A stretch of DNA of 64,000 nt. It comes from Trichomonas tenax. Taxonomy: Eukaryota; Parabasalia; Trichomonadida; Trichomonadidae. The position numbers and the translations under genes are program-made. Under the pieces are notes generated by a model. It was given only the letters and a program-made list of their open reading frames with translations. It ran no database searches and had not been told where the DNA came from. The stretch is taken from NCBI GenBank assembly GCA_023091735.1, contig JALKBU010000119.1:1-64000 (forward strand). Direction: 5' to 3'. Positions 39,870 through 49,592 of the stretch are shown piece after piece. Position 1 is the stretch's first letter, and each line of letters opens with the position of its first letter.

Positions 39870-40376
39870 CCACAAATATAATTTTATTTGTCAAAAATTT
39901 GACACTTTATTTGTCAATAAATCATATTTTTCAGATTAATTTCTGAATTTATCAACTATAAAACATCCGACCAGGGGGCCATTTTAGGTGAGGATCCCCC
40001 GACATCCTTATTACGAACTGAAAATTCGAGGTTTTTCGGAAAAATGATTTTCACTTTTATGTCAAAAAAGTAGGATAAAAATGTGACATTTTTGCAAAAT
40101 ATTATACTCTTATTCGGTTTTCTCGCTCTCTTCGAAAACCGAATAAGAGTATAATATTTTAGTATAGTTTTGATCTATGAAGAATCACATAAAAATGTTG
40201 ATACGTTTTAATCTTTCAAAAATAAAATAAGAAAATAAGAAAAATCAAAAATTTTAAAATCATAACATTATTTATCTAAATATATTCATATTTTTATAAC
40301 CAGTGATCATTTCTTCACAATAATTTATATTTTCTGAGACGCTAGATATTTTCTTTCAAAATGAGCCTAGCAAAAT
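39870..40376. other. Intergenic region with a strong palindrome
   Basis: No gene seen. Holds the 27-bp perfect inverted repeat listed separately, about 220 bp left of the recombinase relic. Confidence 0.5.
40096..40160. repeat. Perfect 27-bp inverted repeat with an 11-nt loop
   Basis: The left arm is 40096-40122 (starts AAAATATTATACTC, ends CGGTTTTC) and the right arm 40134-40160 is its exact complement; the loop TCGCTCTCTTC is 40123-40133. It could form a cruciform or hairpin. The arms are imperfectly A+T-rich, but a perfect 27-bp match is not expected by chance. Confidence 0.95.
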
Positions 40377-40699
40377 ATGCATCGAAAAGCGCAAGAAATA
40401 CTACAAAATATCATAGCTCCTAATACTCTTCGAAACTACAGGAGTATAATGAACAGTTATCAAATGTACTTTAAAAAGTTTTTCCCTGAAGATGAAGCTT
40501 TTCCTTTAAATTTTGAAAAGTCTCCGCTCTTATTGCCGCTTATCATCAACACAATCCTTCCACAACTTACGGTTATTTAAAGAACTATATAACAGCAATG
40601 AGATGGTACTTGCGGGACCAAGTATCGAAAAGTATATTTATGGGAACTTACTATACACAAATCATACAGCGTAACACAGTTAATGTATTTGTGAGTTAA
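40377..40699 (+). pseudogene. Tyrosine-recombinase-like N-terminal domain, frameshifted
   Basis: The frame 40377-40580 encodes a helical segment with the look of the core-binding (SAM-like) domain of tyrosine recombinases: IIAPNTLRNYRSIMNSYQMY, then FFPEDEAFPLNFE. After TILPQLTV the frame shifts; the continuation YLKNYITAMRWYLRDQ (to a TAA at 40699) has the pattern of the following helices. No catalytic R-H-R-Y part was found downstream. It is probably a remnant of a Crypton-like or other YR-bearing element. Confidence 0.5.
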
Positions 40700-41227
40700 T
40701 TGTTTCTTAAAATCGAATTGTTGTATTTCCCATATATTATAAACGTGCATCATTGTGACGATTTGAGTATTCTGAATAGTGACTTTGCATAGGGATGCTG
40801 ATGTGTATCATTGTAGGGTATCAGATCTTCTCAATACACACTGTAGAAAAAGATAAATTTTTTGAGATTTTGATCTTACCGACAATGATGTGCTTGGATG
40901 GTGGCATTGATACATATAGAATATGAAGCATAAGTCAACAAGAGATAACACCATGGTTTCAAACTGGAACAAAGATGCGATTTGTATCTCGGTAACCAGA
41001 ATGAAAATTATGATTTTCTTTGATGAAATCAAAGATACAAAAGGAGTTAAAGAAGAATATGCTGTTAAATCAACCAAAATTTTATCCGACCAAACAAAAA
41101 GTGAGATTGAATAGTTTACAGTTGCGTCAAATTGCAGAAAGGTGACAGGTCTATTTTGGTATCACAATACAAAGCCGTTTTCATTCAATTTTTTTAAAAA
41201 ACGTTCAAAAACATAATTGTTTAAAAA
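40700..41227. other. Intergenic region, possibly YR element debris
   Basis: Short frames on both strands (for example 40923-41114) show no recognisable motif. They may be the rest of the recombinase element. TTTAAAAAATG precedes the next gene. Confidence 0.3.
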
Positions 41228-41881
41228 ATGAATGACAATGTCAGTGTTAACAGTGTCACTTCAACAAAAAGTGATTCCAGAGTCACTCGCCGCACTCTAA
41301 ACGAGAGACTTGACTTTGGAATCGAACAATGTAATCCTTCTCCTGGACCCGGTGCTTATGAAATCAATCTAAACACATTCTCCAAGCCAGCGATTACTAT
41401 AAAGAATCGATATCCAATGGAATTTCCATCGGAAACGAAAAATGTTTCTTTTATATTGCCACCGCCTGAGAAAACAAATCCAATAAAGATCAAATCATCC
41501 GGAAAAGACAGAAAATACTACAATGAGACTGATGGATCATGCAAATTCGTCGTTTTACCATCAACATTAAATAAAAATTCGTACAAATTTAGTTCTGCAC
41601 CAAAAGCCGCAGAAGAAATCAACGACAATCCTGGGCCAGGACAATATGATCCACAAGAAAGATCACGAAAGATTCATACATCGTTAGGAAAATTACGTCC
41701 GAGGCAACCACTTTGGCCAGATGCAAACAACGAAGTCCCAGGGCCAGGAAAATACACGGTAACGAAATCATATAATAAACCAACGAACTGGACCGAATAC
41801 TTGAGATTTGTTAAACCCAAAATCCCAGTAAATCAGCTCAAGAGAGTAAGAAATAGTCAGTCCAGGATGGAGAAAAGATAG
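41228..41881 (+). CDS. PGP-repeat (SHIPPO/STPGR-like) axonemal protein
   Basis: A 217-residue basic protein with three clear repeats: NPSPGPGAYEI (about residues 36-46), NPGPGQYDP (about 137-145) and VPGPGKYTV (about 171-179). Proteins with this PGPxY repeat (SHIPPO1/ODF3, STPGR) associate with axonemal or cortical microtubules, which suits a flagellate with several flagella, an axostyle and a costa. The terminal part is strongly basic (RVRNSQSRMEKR). Intact. Specific partners cannot be read from sequence. Confidence 0.75.
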   Translation: MNDNVSVNSVTSTKSDSRVTRRTLNERLDFGIEQCNPSPGPGAYEINLNTFSKPAITIKNRYPMEFPSETKNVSFILPPPEKTNPIKIKSSGKDRKYYNETDGSCKFVVLPSTLNKNSYKFSSAPKAAEEINDNPGPGQYDPQERSRKIHTSLGKLRPRQPLWPDANNEVPGPGKYTVTKSYNKPTNWTEYLRFVKPKIPVNQLKRVRNSQSRMEKR

Positions 41882-42845
41882 AAAATAAGTGAAATATACT
41901 ATCTCCAATTCCTTTTTTTGTTTTCGATATTTATTTATCATCGAAGTTGAGCTTTTCTTCTTCCGCTGATACATACGGAACAAAAAGCAATATTAACGGC
42001 TCTGTTATGATATTGAAATTTCATATTTTCAATATCAAATGATATGTCTATGTAAAGACCATAGAACCTTGGCCCATTCGGCCATGATATACTGTATTAA
42101 TTATGTAATTTGTTTAAACATCTTCTTATCCATGAAATATTATTCGAATTCTTTGAATATTTTCGTTTTTGAAGCATTTCATTTTGGATTCAGATATCTA
42201 TCATCATCGCGATTCCATATCTCAACATATCAGGGTTTCAGTAAAACTTTTCTTGTTTATTTCGACTCAAAACTTGATTTATTGGCTGTAATTTACTGTG
42301 CTTTTTCTTCTCATAATGAAAAATCAAGTTATAAAATTGTTATTTCAAAATTTTAAGATTTTTACAATCTTCTATACACTAAGATGCTAATTATAATTAA
42401 TTTGAATGTTTTTACCGGAATCCGATAAATTTGGAAAGAATTAATTCGTTATTTATTACCGCACATCACTTCTGTATCCATTTTCCACCAAAGATCGATT
42501 TTTGAATTGACTTGATCGATTTTTCATAAATTTCGCTGAAAATAAATTGAATATGCTAAGCGAATTTCAATTTTCGCATTTTCGAAGAAATTTTATCAAT
42601 TTCAACCAATTCTAATTAAAATTTGCAAACATTTATATGATGTATGGAAATTACATCGAATGGACAGATGGAATCATAGATAAAAATGGAAATTGTTATA
42701 TATCAGAAATATTTAATAAATTTGGAAATAACATAATGAGTACAGAATAAAATTTATTTTACATAATTGAATTGAGCAAAAATACGTTAACTTCAATATT
42801 TTTCAAAACTTTACAAAATTCCTTGACACTTTTCTTAAGATTTAT
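41882..42845. other. Intergenic region
   Basis: A 105-codon frame at 42039-42356 was rejected. No repeat or RNA gene recognised. Confidence 0.35.
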
Positions 42846-44810
42846 ATGAGAGAGGTTTCATTTGACAAACAAAAATTTAACGAAATAAGTGACGCCATCA
42901 TTGCGCATTTCGATGCTGCTCCAGCACTCTCTCCCAGAACTCGTGAAGAACTTATAACTATCTATGGATGTCCAGAAATGCATGTTAAAAATCCTGACGA
43001 TATACGTCCTCCTTCTCCGTCTGAGTCTATCACGAATACGCAGGAGTATCTGAAAAAACTTGCGCGTGACGGATTCGTTCATTCTGTTGATACTGATGCA
43101 TTCGACAGAGAAATGATGAAAAGAAAGAACGAAGTGCTTCAAAAGAACAAGAAAACACGACAGCAAGAAGAAGCGGAAAACTCAGACATAACATCTCTCG
43201 TTACGCAAGAACCATATTTACAATATTGGTTAAGCACCGATACAGTTCAAACAATTGTCGCCGAAATCAATAATCTGCCTCTAAGGGAGGTCCACACCAA
43301 CTTTATTTTAGTCAGTCGGTTTTATAATTCAATAACGTCATTTGTAAGGAAAGAAAAAGCGAAACAGACAAGAAAAAAGATGACAGACGCAATGCTGAAG
43401 AAGCAGATGTATGATTTCGTCGTTGAAGCAAGAAATTTACGAAAGAATATTTTCGAAAACGCAATTCGCACAAATACGATTAAAACTGAAGATTTAAGCG
43501 TTGATTTAAGGAAAGAATTCGCAGACGCAATCAGTTCAGTCGAATTTAAGAAGGAAGAAGAAAAACCACGAAATTTAACTAAAGAATTAAAGAAATTAAG
43601 TCCAGAAAACGAATACGCTTTCTTAGCACACGCGAGAGCGACAATGGATAAGTTCCCGAAGCCGTATAGAATGAATGAGCAAATGTTTTATCCAAATGAG
43701 CTCAAAAATCAAGAAGCAAAATTATTGTCGTCTATAGACAAGCTACCATCAATTGAATCTGATTTATTGAGAAAGCAGTCGAAGTCAACCACAGTTATCA
43801 AAGCGCCAGTCATAGTTCAGCCAAAAACGAAAAAGATTAATGTTCTTTCGAATTTCACGACAAAGAAGAAAGAACACAGAAAATCTGATGTTTCTGATGA
43901 CCAGTATAAGCATATTGACCATATAAGGTATTTCTTGCAGAATGATGATCCTATTGCAAATCGATCAGGCGAAGTCACTTCAATTATCGATGAAATCAAT
44001 GGAATGACCGATGTTTATGTTGACGTAAGAGAGTTTAAATCAGAAGCAAATCCATTTCCACATCTTCAAGTTAAAGATTACGTTAAACCAGTCGAAGCGC
44101 CAAAGAAAGACACAGCAGTTCTTGTGGGTGATACTCTCATCACAGACACTATCTGGAACACAGCCCAGATGTCAGAAGAAACGCAAGTCAAAGCTCCACC
44201 ACAAAAATCAACACAAAACAAAGTCGATGAAAAGAAGGACGACGATGAGATGATTATCAATGGAATATCTGTGAAGAACTTAATGGGTGTTCAGCAATCA
44301 TTAGGAATGTCTCCAACATTCAAGTTCTTGATGGCGAATTCAATCTTTGGAGAAAACAAAGTTGAAGGTATTGAAGATCAAATACCTGCTATTAAGACTC
44401 TCGATGACTGTCTTAGAAGACTTGGATATTCTAGTTTCCACAAACTTGAGTTGTTCAAGAAATATTCTACAACTATCGGCGATATGTCCAAGATTGATGA
44501 TGTTATTCCTTTCTGGGAAAATGTTGCCATTTGTGCTGAAAAGTTTGAGTCTGCATACAGAGAACTCAAAAGTTATGTTTCTATTGGATTGGCTATTGAT
44601 GAAACAATCGGAAAAGGTGTTAAATTGGATCCACTGACACTTACATTTAAGACCGCATGTGATAACTTAGAAAGCGCTTGCCAGAACTTGCAGACAGCTG
44701 CAGGAGATATTGCATGGATCAGAAAACATTCGTTCCATGAGTGCATCGAACACAAGAAGAAGAAAATCGAAGAACTCGAAGCAAAATCACGTGAAGCTAC
44801 AAAAGCATAA
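42846..44810 (+). CDS. Large coiled-coil protein, probably cytoskeletal
   Basis: A 654-residue intact protein. It is highly charged, with coiled-coil-prone stretches around residues 85-110, 160-200 and 635-654, a central lysine-rich disordered part (about 310-345), and a helical C-terminal domain (about 460-630; KTLDDCLRRLGYSSFHKLEL, then FWENVAICAEKFESAYRELK). There is no signal peptide or membrane segment. Size, composition and neighbouring PGP-repeat gene suggest a flagellar or cytoskeletal role, which is inference. No family is recognised. Confidence 0.7.
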   Translation: MREVSFDKQKFNEISDAIIAHFDAAPALSPRTREELITIYGCPEMHVKNPDDIRPPSPSESITNTQEYLKKLARDGFVHSVDTDAFDREMMKRKNEVLQKNKKTRQQEEAENSDITSLVTQEPYLQYWLSTDTVQTIVAEINNLPLREVHTNFILVSRFYNSITSFVRKEKAKQTRKKMTDAMLKKQMYDFVVEARNLRKNIFENAIRTNTIKTEDLSVDLRKEFADAISSVEFKKEEEKPRNLTKELKKLSPENEYAFLAHARATMDKFPKPYRMNEQMFYPNELKNQEAKLLSSIDKLPSIESDLLRKQSKSTTVIKAPVIVQPKTKKINVLSNFTTKKKEHRKSDVSDDQYKHIDHIRYFLQNDDPIANRSGEVTSIIDEINGMTDVYVDVREFKSEANPFPHLQVKDYVKPVEAPKKDTAVLVGDTLITDTIWNTAQMSEETQVKAPPQKSTQNKVDEKKDDDEMIINGISVKNLMGVQQSLGMSPTFKFLMANSIFGENKVEGIEDQIPAIKTLDDCLRRLGYSSFHKLELFKKYSTTIGDMSKIDDVIPFWENVAICAEKFESAYRELKSYVSIGLAIDETIGKGVKLDPLTLTFKTACDNLESACQNLQTAAGDIAWIRKHSFHECIEHKKKKIEELEAKSREATKA

Positions 44811-45227
44811 TCATTGCTATATTTTATCTTAATAATATGGTTCACCAAACTAGCCATTTATGTTTTTATTATGTTTGTATATTTATACCATGTAATAAAG
44901 ATTTTTGTTTGTTTTTATGAATTATTTTTTTTTATTCAGGACGACTAACTTGAAAAGTAACTGTTAAGGATAATGATTTTTCTTTCTGACATTTAACATT
45001 TTACATTATGCTATTTCTGACAGTTCCAACACTTTACATTGATGATAATGAAGTAATTCAAGGAATTTTAAAAATCCTTAGCCGTAATAAGCAGTATATA
45101 TATTGAAGATTAATTATTTTGTTTTTCAAAAAAGTTAAAAAGTTAAAAAATAAATAGTTTATTCATAAGTTTCCTGTGTCATTAAAAATTTGAATTATTT
45201 ATTGGTTATGAAATACAGTTAGTATGT
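44811..45227. other. Intergenic region, left border zone of element 2
   Basis: A change from host-like to very A+T-rich sequence occurs here. No terminal repeat or target-site duplication was found. Confidence 0.35.
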
Positions 45228-45273
45228 AACATTTCGCTCGTTTGTACCTAGCGGCACAAACGATTTAAATGTT
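45228..45273. other. Element 2 hairpin with loop ACCTAGCGGC
   Basis: Loop ACCTAGCGGC (45246-45255) closed by a perfect 8-bp stem TCGTTTGT/ACAAACGA (45238-45245, 45256-45263), then a 3x3 internal loop (CGC/TTT) and an outer 7-bp stem AACATTT/AAATGTT (45228-45234, 45267-45273). The loop is identical to that at 5443-5452, while stem bases differ yet remain paired. Confidence 0.85.
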
Positions 45274-45391
45274 AGTTCTACCGTGTTTTAAATTTACAAA
45301 ATCTTTATCAGGTCCATACACCAGAAATAAAATTTAAAAATAAATATAAAAATAATAATAATTAAAATAATAAATATTTTTTATCCAATAA

Positions 45392-45757
45392 ATGTCAAGT
45401 TATATATATCAGTATTCATTTCCAGAGAGATTACAGAAGTTGTTTAATACAGATGCTAAATTTAAAAATACTGATATAGATCCTGAATATATTACTTTGC
45501 CGTATGATGTTAAGTTTATTCCGTATAGTGATACAGTTATTCAGAAGAATAGATTTTCGTATTTAACTAAGAATTACTTTTATAGTGAATCTGAAGATAA
45601 AATTTATTATATTAGTTATTATATGAATAATATAACTGTATTAAAACAGAACTGTCATAATAATTATATGTTATATGGTGATGACGGCAAAGGACATTAC
45701 ATTAATCCATATAACAGGTATTGTTACTTTAAGGAATGTTTAAATATCTATTTATAA
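45392..45757 (+). CDS. Tyrosine-rich protein of element 2
   Basis: A 121-residue intact frame. It is rich in Tyr, Phe and Asn (YSESEDKIYYISYYMNN) and without hydrophobic segments. It is the first gene after the hairpin and converges on the fibre pseudogene. Comparable in size and composition to the intact gene at 6709-7086 of element 1, but not obviously homologous. No family is recognised. Confidence 0.5.
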   Translation: MSSYIYQYSFPERLQKLFNTDAKFKNTDIDPEYITLPYDVKFIPYSDTVIQKNRFSYLTKNYFYSESEDKIYYISYYMNNITVLKQNCHNNYMLYGDDGKGHYINPYNRYCYFKECLNIYL

Positions 45758-45764
45758 AAATATA

Positions 45765-45810
45765 AATAATATATTTCTTAATTAATTATCATAACCAATT
45801 TCTGAATCTT
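45765..45810. repeat. 46-bp segment identical to 5513-5558
   Basis: Identical copy of the element 1 segment, here lying just beyond the stop of the fibre gene; the shared minus-strand frame again ends DSEIGYDN. Possibly a conserved recombination or 3'-end signal sequence. Confidence 0.9.
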
Positions 45811-47940
45811 TAAGCAGTTCTATACCGAGCATATCCAGTAATGTACGGTGGCATGTAATCTGTTCCGGAACCTGTGTTATAAGTATTACCACTAATAATA
45901 TGTGAGTGATCACCACTAGAACTTGTTTCTCGATCTTGCCACCATGATAAATGTTGACCAGAACCACCATCAGATCCTTTAAGTCTTTGTGCTGTAGTAT
46001 ATTTATGTGTATGACTACCACTATTATTAATGTTTAAATTAATATAATGGTTATGTGCTGGTAAGTTATTAATAGATATCTTTTTAGAACCACCAGTTTG
46101 ATTACTACTATTAGCACAATACATAAATTTATCAACGATTTGTGTCAATGTACCAAATCCTAAAGCTATACTAGGATTAGTACTATTCATAGATGTATAG
46201 ATAGAACCTATTGGATATAAGTTTTGTATCATTTGAGATAACGATTTACTATTATTAACAAATAATTGATATATATATCATTTAATCTTTGATGAACATC
46301 ATAATAATATTCTTTATCTGGATCTTTTACAGAAACACTATCAGTTTTAATATTATTAAATTCTGTATGTGCATGATTAATATTAGATTTATTATTTATT
46401 ATATTTTCTAAATCTTCATGTGTATGATCTTTGCTAGCTTTATTATTTAATTCTTGAATTACATTTAATCTATTATCCTAATTTGGTTCCATATATATTA
46501 TATCATTATTTGTAATTAGACCTGCTGTAAACGTTGGTGATTTTAATTGCTGGTGCACCATCTGTTTCATATACATAAGCACCAATTTCATTTATTGAAG
46601 CTTTATTAAATATACTATGTGTATAATTTATATCAGATTTATTATTTAATTCTGTACTTAAATCTTTATTATTAATATTAATTTCTTGAATATTAATCTT
46701 ACCAACTGTTATAGATGTTTGATATCCTGGTTCTTCATTTATTTCTAAATCATGATCATCAGGTATTTTAGTGAAACTAGTTAAATTATCATTTATTGAA
46801 CATAACTGTCTAAATACTTCGGCAACTGTAAAAGTAATAAGTAAATCATTATTTTTCTCAGTACCTTCAAAACTTATATTATTATCTTTAATCACACTAT
46901 TAATATAATTCAATAAAACATCATAACTAGGAAATAGCTTATTGAACTTTTCAGCAATTGTTGGTTCAGGTACTACAGTTTCTTCTTCTTCAGTAACTTC
47001 ATTAATATCTCTAGCCATAAAACTTCTAGTACCAACTCTAGATAAGTTTCTAAGAAATGTAGTAACTTGACTGAATAAATTCTTATGACTATCCATTACT
47101 TGTCCTGTAAGATCTTGTATCCAATTAATATTATTAGTAGTCATAGTATTTGTTTCTGAGACGAATGTACGAAACGATTCTAAATTAGATGTAGTACCTC
47201 CTAACATACTGATAACATATTAAAGTTTCCTGTAATTGTATGTGTGAACTCTTCCATTCTTTGAACCCACTTCGCTAAATTATTAATAATAAATACATCA
47301 CCACCAGTAGATATGACATTTAAAACTTCACGTAATGTATCTAAACCTTGTATCTTAGTTAATAATACTGATGACTGTGATACTTGATATTGAAGAGCAG
47401 CAAATGAACCAGCTGTTAATCCAGTATTTATTAAATCCCATATCCAACCTTTAGCTGAAGCACCATCTTCACCATCTAAACCATCAGGTCCTTGTGGTCC
47501 GGTATCACCTTTATCTCTGGTATCACCTTTAATTCATCATGATGTTTATTTAAATAATCTAATGTTAATAAATCAACATTTGTTTCATCACTTAAAATAT
47601 TAGATATTACTTTACCAGATATTTCTATAGGTTTTTAAAATTTAATTATATCATTAAATTCAAAGTTATTATTTAGTAAACTAATCAAATAAATAATATA
47701 AGTTAATGAATTTCTAATGTATTCATCAATAGTACTTTCTTTAAATAAAATATCAGTATTTGATATAAATGGTACATATACTATTGCTTGTCTTGGATCA
47801 AATGTTCTATCGATATAAATCCTACGTGATGTATTACCATCAGATATTATTAAACTTATATTATCAAAGCTTAATCTGTATTTATCAAATACTAAACACT
47901 TATATCTTTCGCTAATATATGAATATGGAGCAACTGACAT
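45810..47940 (-). pseudogene. Collagen-like, phage-tail-collar-like fibre protein (broken)
   Basis: Reading from the ATG at 47940: a 101-residue N-terminal part; an in-frame TAA at 47635 after which the frame continues; a shift near 47525 into a short collagen-like run (GDTGPQGPDGLDGEDG) and a helical part; an intact 233-residue frame (46506-47207); a segment with KDHTHEDLENIINNKSNINH repeats; and a final 140-residue frame (45810-46232). That last part has the layout of tail-collar/fibre tips: YPIGSIYTSMNSTNPS, then a glycine-rich loop, LPAHNHYIN, SGDHSHIISG, and YMPPYITGYARYRTA at the end. Such domains form trimeric receptor-binding tips in phages and some giant-virus-type entities. At least three lesions exist. 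Viral-fibre function is inferred. Confidence 0.75.
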
Positions 47941-47957
47941 TTTAAAATTAATAAAAC

Positions 47958-48682
47958 ATGTATTTCTATTTGAAATCGACTGATCCAGTAAATGACAATA
48001 AGGTTAATATTAACACAGAAATACCATTATATGATAATGAGAATATTATGATACGTATTAAAACGTTTCTTTCAATTCAATTATAATATTATGTGATGAA
48101 AACGATTACATAAAAATACAAACATCTTATAGCACTAAAACTTATTTTACAACTATGACATCATTAGATTTGATATCTATACCACAATACTTACAACAAG
48201 TAGTATTTAGAGATGAAATTACAGTGAATTATTAAGATGATACGACATTAGTATTATCTGGAGATATTATAAATAAATTAGATTGCTATCACAGAGCTAA
48301 ATTAATATTAGGATTATATCATACATCATTACCATTATTAGCAAAAAATAATATTATAACGATACCATCAAGTACAATTATTAATTATGATAATAACTTA
48401 TTTATTAAATCTAATATAACTAATATATCTGGTATAACTAATGAAAAGAAATTAGAATATATATCTTTGATTTATAACATTAAAGAATTCATATTCCCAT
48501 TTGTACCTATTATTAGTAAAACACCAGGAAACTATATCAAAATAAAACCTTATGAATTAAGAAACTTAGAATTTACATTAGTTGATGAATTTGATAAACC
48601 TATAGAAATCAAATCACCTATAAGTATTGTATTAGAAGTAATATATGAAAAAGATTATATCCCAATGTTTTATATTAATTAA
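47958..48682 (+). pseudogene. Possible minor capsid (penton-like) protein of element 2
   Basis: Divergent from the fibre gene with 17 bp between start codons. An ATG at 47958 opens a beta-rich sequence, shifted by one indel near 48075 and interrupted by TAA at 48233-48235. The last 72 codons (48467-48682) form an intact beta-rich end with RNLEFTLVDEFDKPIEIKSP before a final strand. That ending is reminiscent of the C-terminal region of the short jelly-roll or penton-like proteins of Polintons; it is a resemblance only. Size, about 240 codons, would fit. Confidence 0.45.
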
Positions 48683-48921
48683 AATACCTGATATATATGA
48701 TCAATATCTTAAAATATATAACAAATATAAAAAGATATATACCCAATATAAATTAACAGTACTAATATTAATATTAATTCATGTGAATTATTAAGGGCAA
48801 TTAAATTTTTATACGCAAAGTCGGCGAAACTCGTTTTTTTAACTCACTGGATTAACTTCTTGCGAAGTTATTGAACCCCAATGTGCAAAATCATGTTGTG
48901 CATGATATATTAAAGAATTAG

Positions 48922-49077
48922 CTAACAAAGTCTATATTTCATTAAAATATTAGATATATCTTGCATCAAAAACACTGATTTGCCATGATGTGCTTTACTC
49001 ATTATAATATATTCCCATTGTATAGCATTTTTATAACGTAAAATAGGTTGTTGTCGATGATAAATAGGTAAATCTAA
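48922..49077 (-). pseudogene. Walker-A ATPase fragment, possible packaging ATPase (left arm)
   Basis: On the minus strand an open stretch of about 51 codons reads ...RYKNAIQWEYIIMSKAHHGK followed by SVFLMQDISNILMKYR before a TAG. The GKS within HHGKS after a beta-strand-like IIM is a P-loop candidate, and the following helix fits. In another frame the sequence continues with ANSLIYHAQHDFAHWGSITS. Layout is compatible with an FtsK/HerA-type (A32-like) genome-packaging ATPase of Polintons, but only the N-terminal part survives. Its inverted copy on the plus strand lies in 49214-49459. Confidence 0.45.
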
Positions 49078-49213
49078 TCACAAATATGCTTTTTTTGGAA
49101 AAAAGTATTCCAAGTATTCACACATAAGCTCTGTGTGTTATTTTCCCAAAAATAATGATGATTCTTTTTTGCGCAGCTAAATTTGACAAATTTATTAAAT
49201 TGAGAAGAATAAC

Positions 49214-49459
49214 ACAACCTATTTTACGTTAAAAAAATGCTATACAATGGGAATATAATATATTATAATGAGTAAAGCACATCATGGCAAATCAATGTTT
49301 TTGATGCAAGATATATCTAATATTTTAATGAAATATAGACTTTGTTAGCTAATTCTTTAATATATCATGCACAACAGGATTTTGTACATTGGGGTTCAAT
49401 AACTTCGCAAGAAGTTAATCCAGTGAGTTAAAAAAACGAGTTTCGCCGACTTTGCGTAT
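49214..49459 (+). pseudogene. Inverted copy of the Walker-A fragment (right arm)
   Basis: Plus-strand copy of the same segment, with MSKAHHGKSMFLMQDISNIL preserved but the upstream codons disrupted by an insertion (TATAATATATTATAATG). Together with the left arm it shows the ATPase gene fragment was duplicated in reverse orientation. Confidence 0.5.
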
Positions 49460-49592
49460 CAATTTTAGACAAGCCATACACTTCTGGTGTTTCTAAAAGA
49501 CCAATCTTGATAAAAACTTAGAATCCAAATTTAAGCAATATATTAATGGTCTTAAATCCAAGATTAGCATTTTAATTAATAAAATAGCAGAT

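Larger units (their letters stand above)
48811..49459. repeat. Large inverted repeat, about 241-246-bp arms
   Basis: Left arm 48811-49051 and right arm 49214-49459 are near-identical complements, separated by a 162-bp unrelated spacer. Both contain the complete ATPase-like segment and an outer end beginning ATACGCAAAGTCGGCGAAAC. The two arms carry independent substitutions and small indels, so the duplication is old enough to have diverged. Such fold-back structure could come from aberrant element replication or hairpin-ended intermediates. Confidence 0.95.

Noticed and set aside
40808..41114. Catalytic part of the tyrosine recombinase
   Set aside because: No R-H-R-Y motif is visible in any frame.
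42039..42356. 105-codon plus-strand frame
   Set aside because: Random-looking composition, no domain or plausible initiator; treated as chance.
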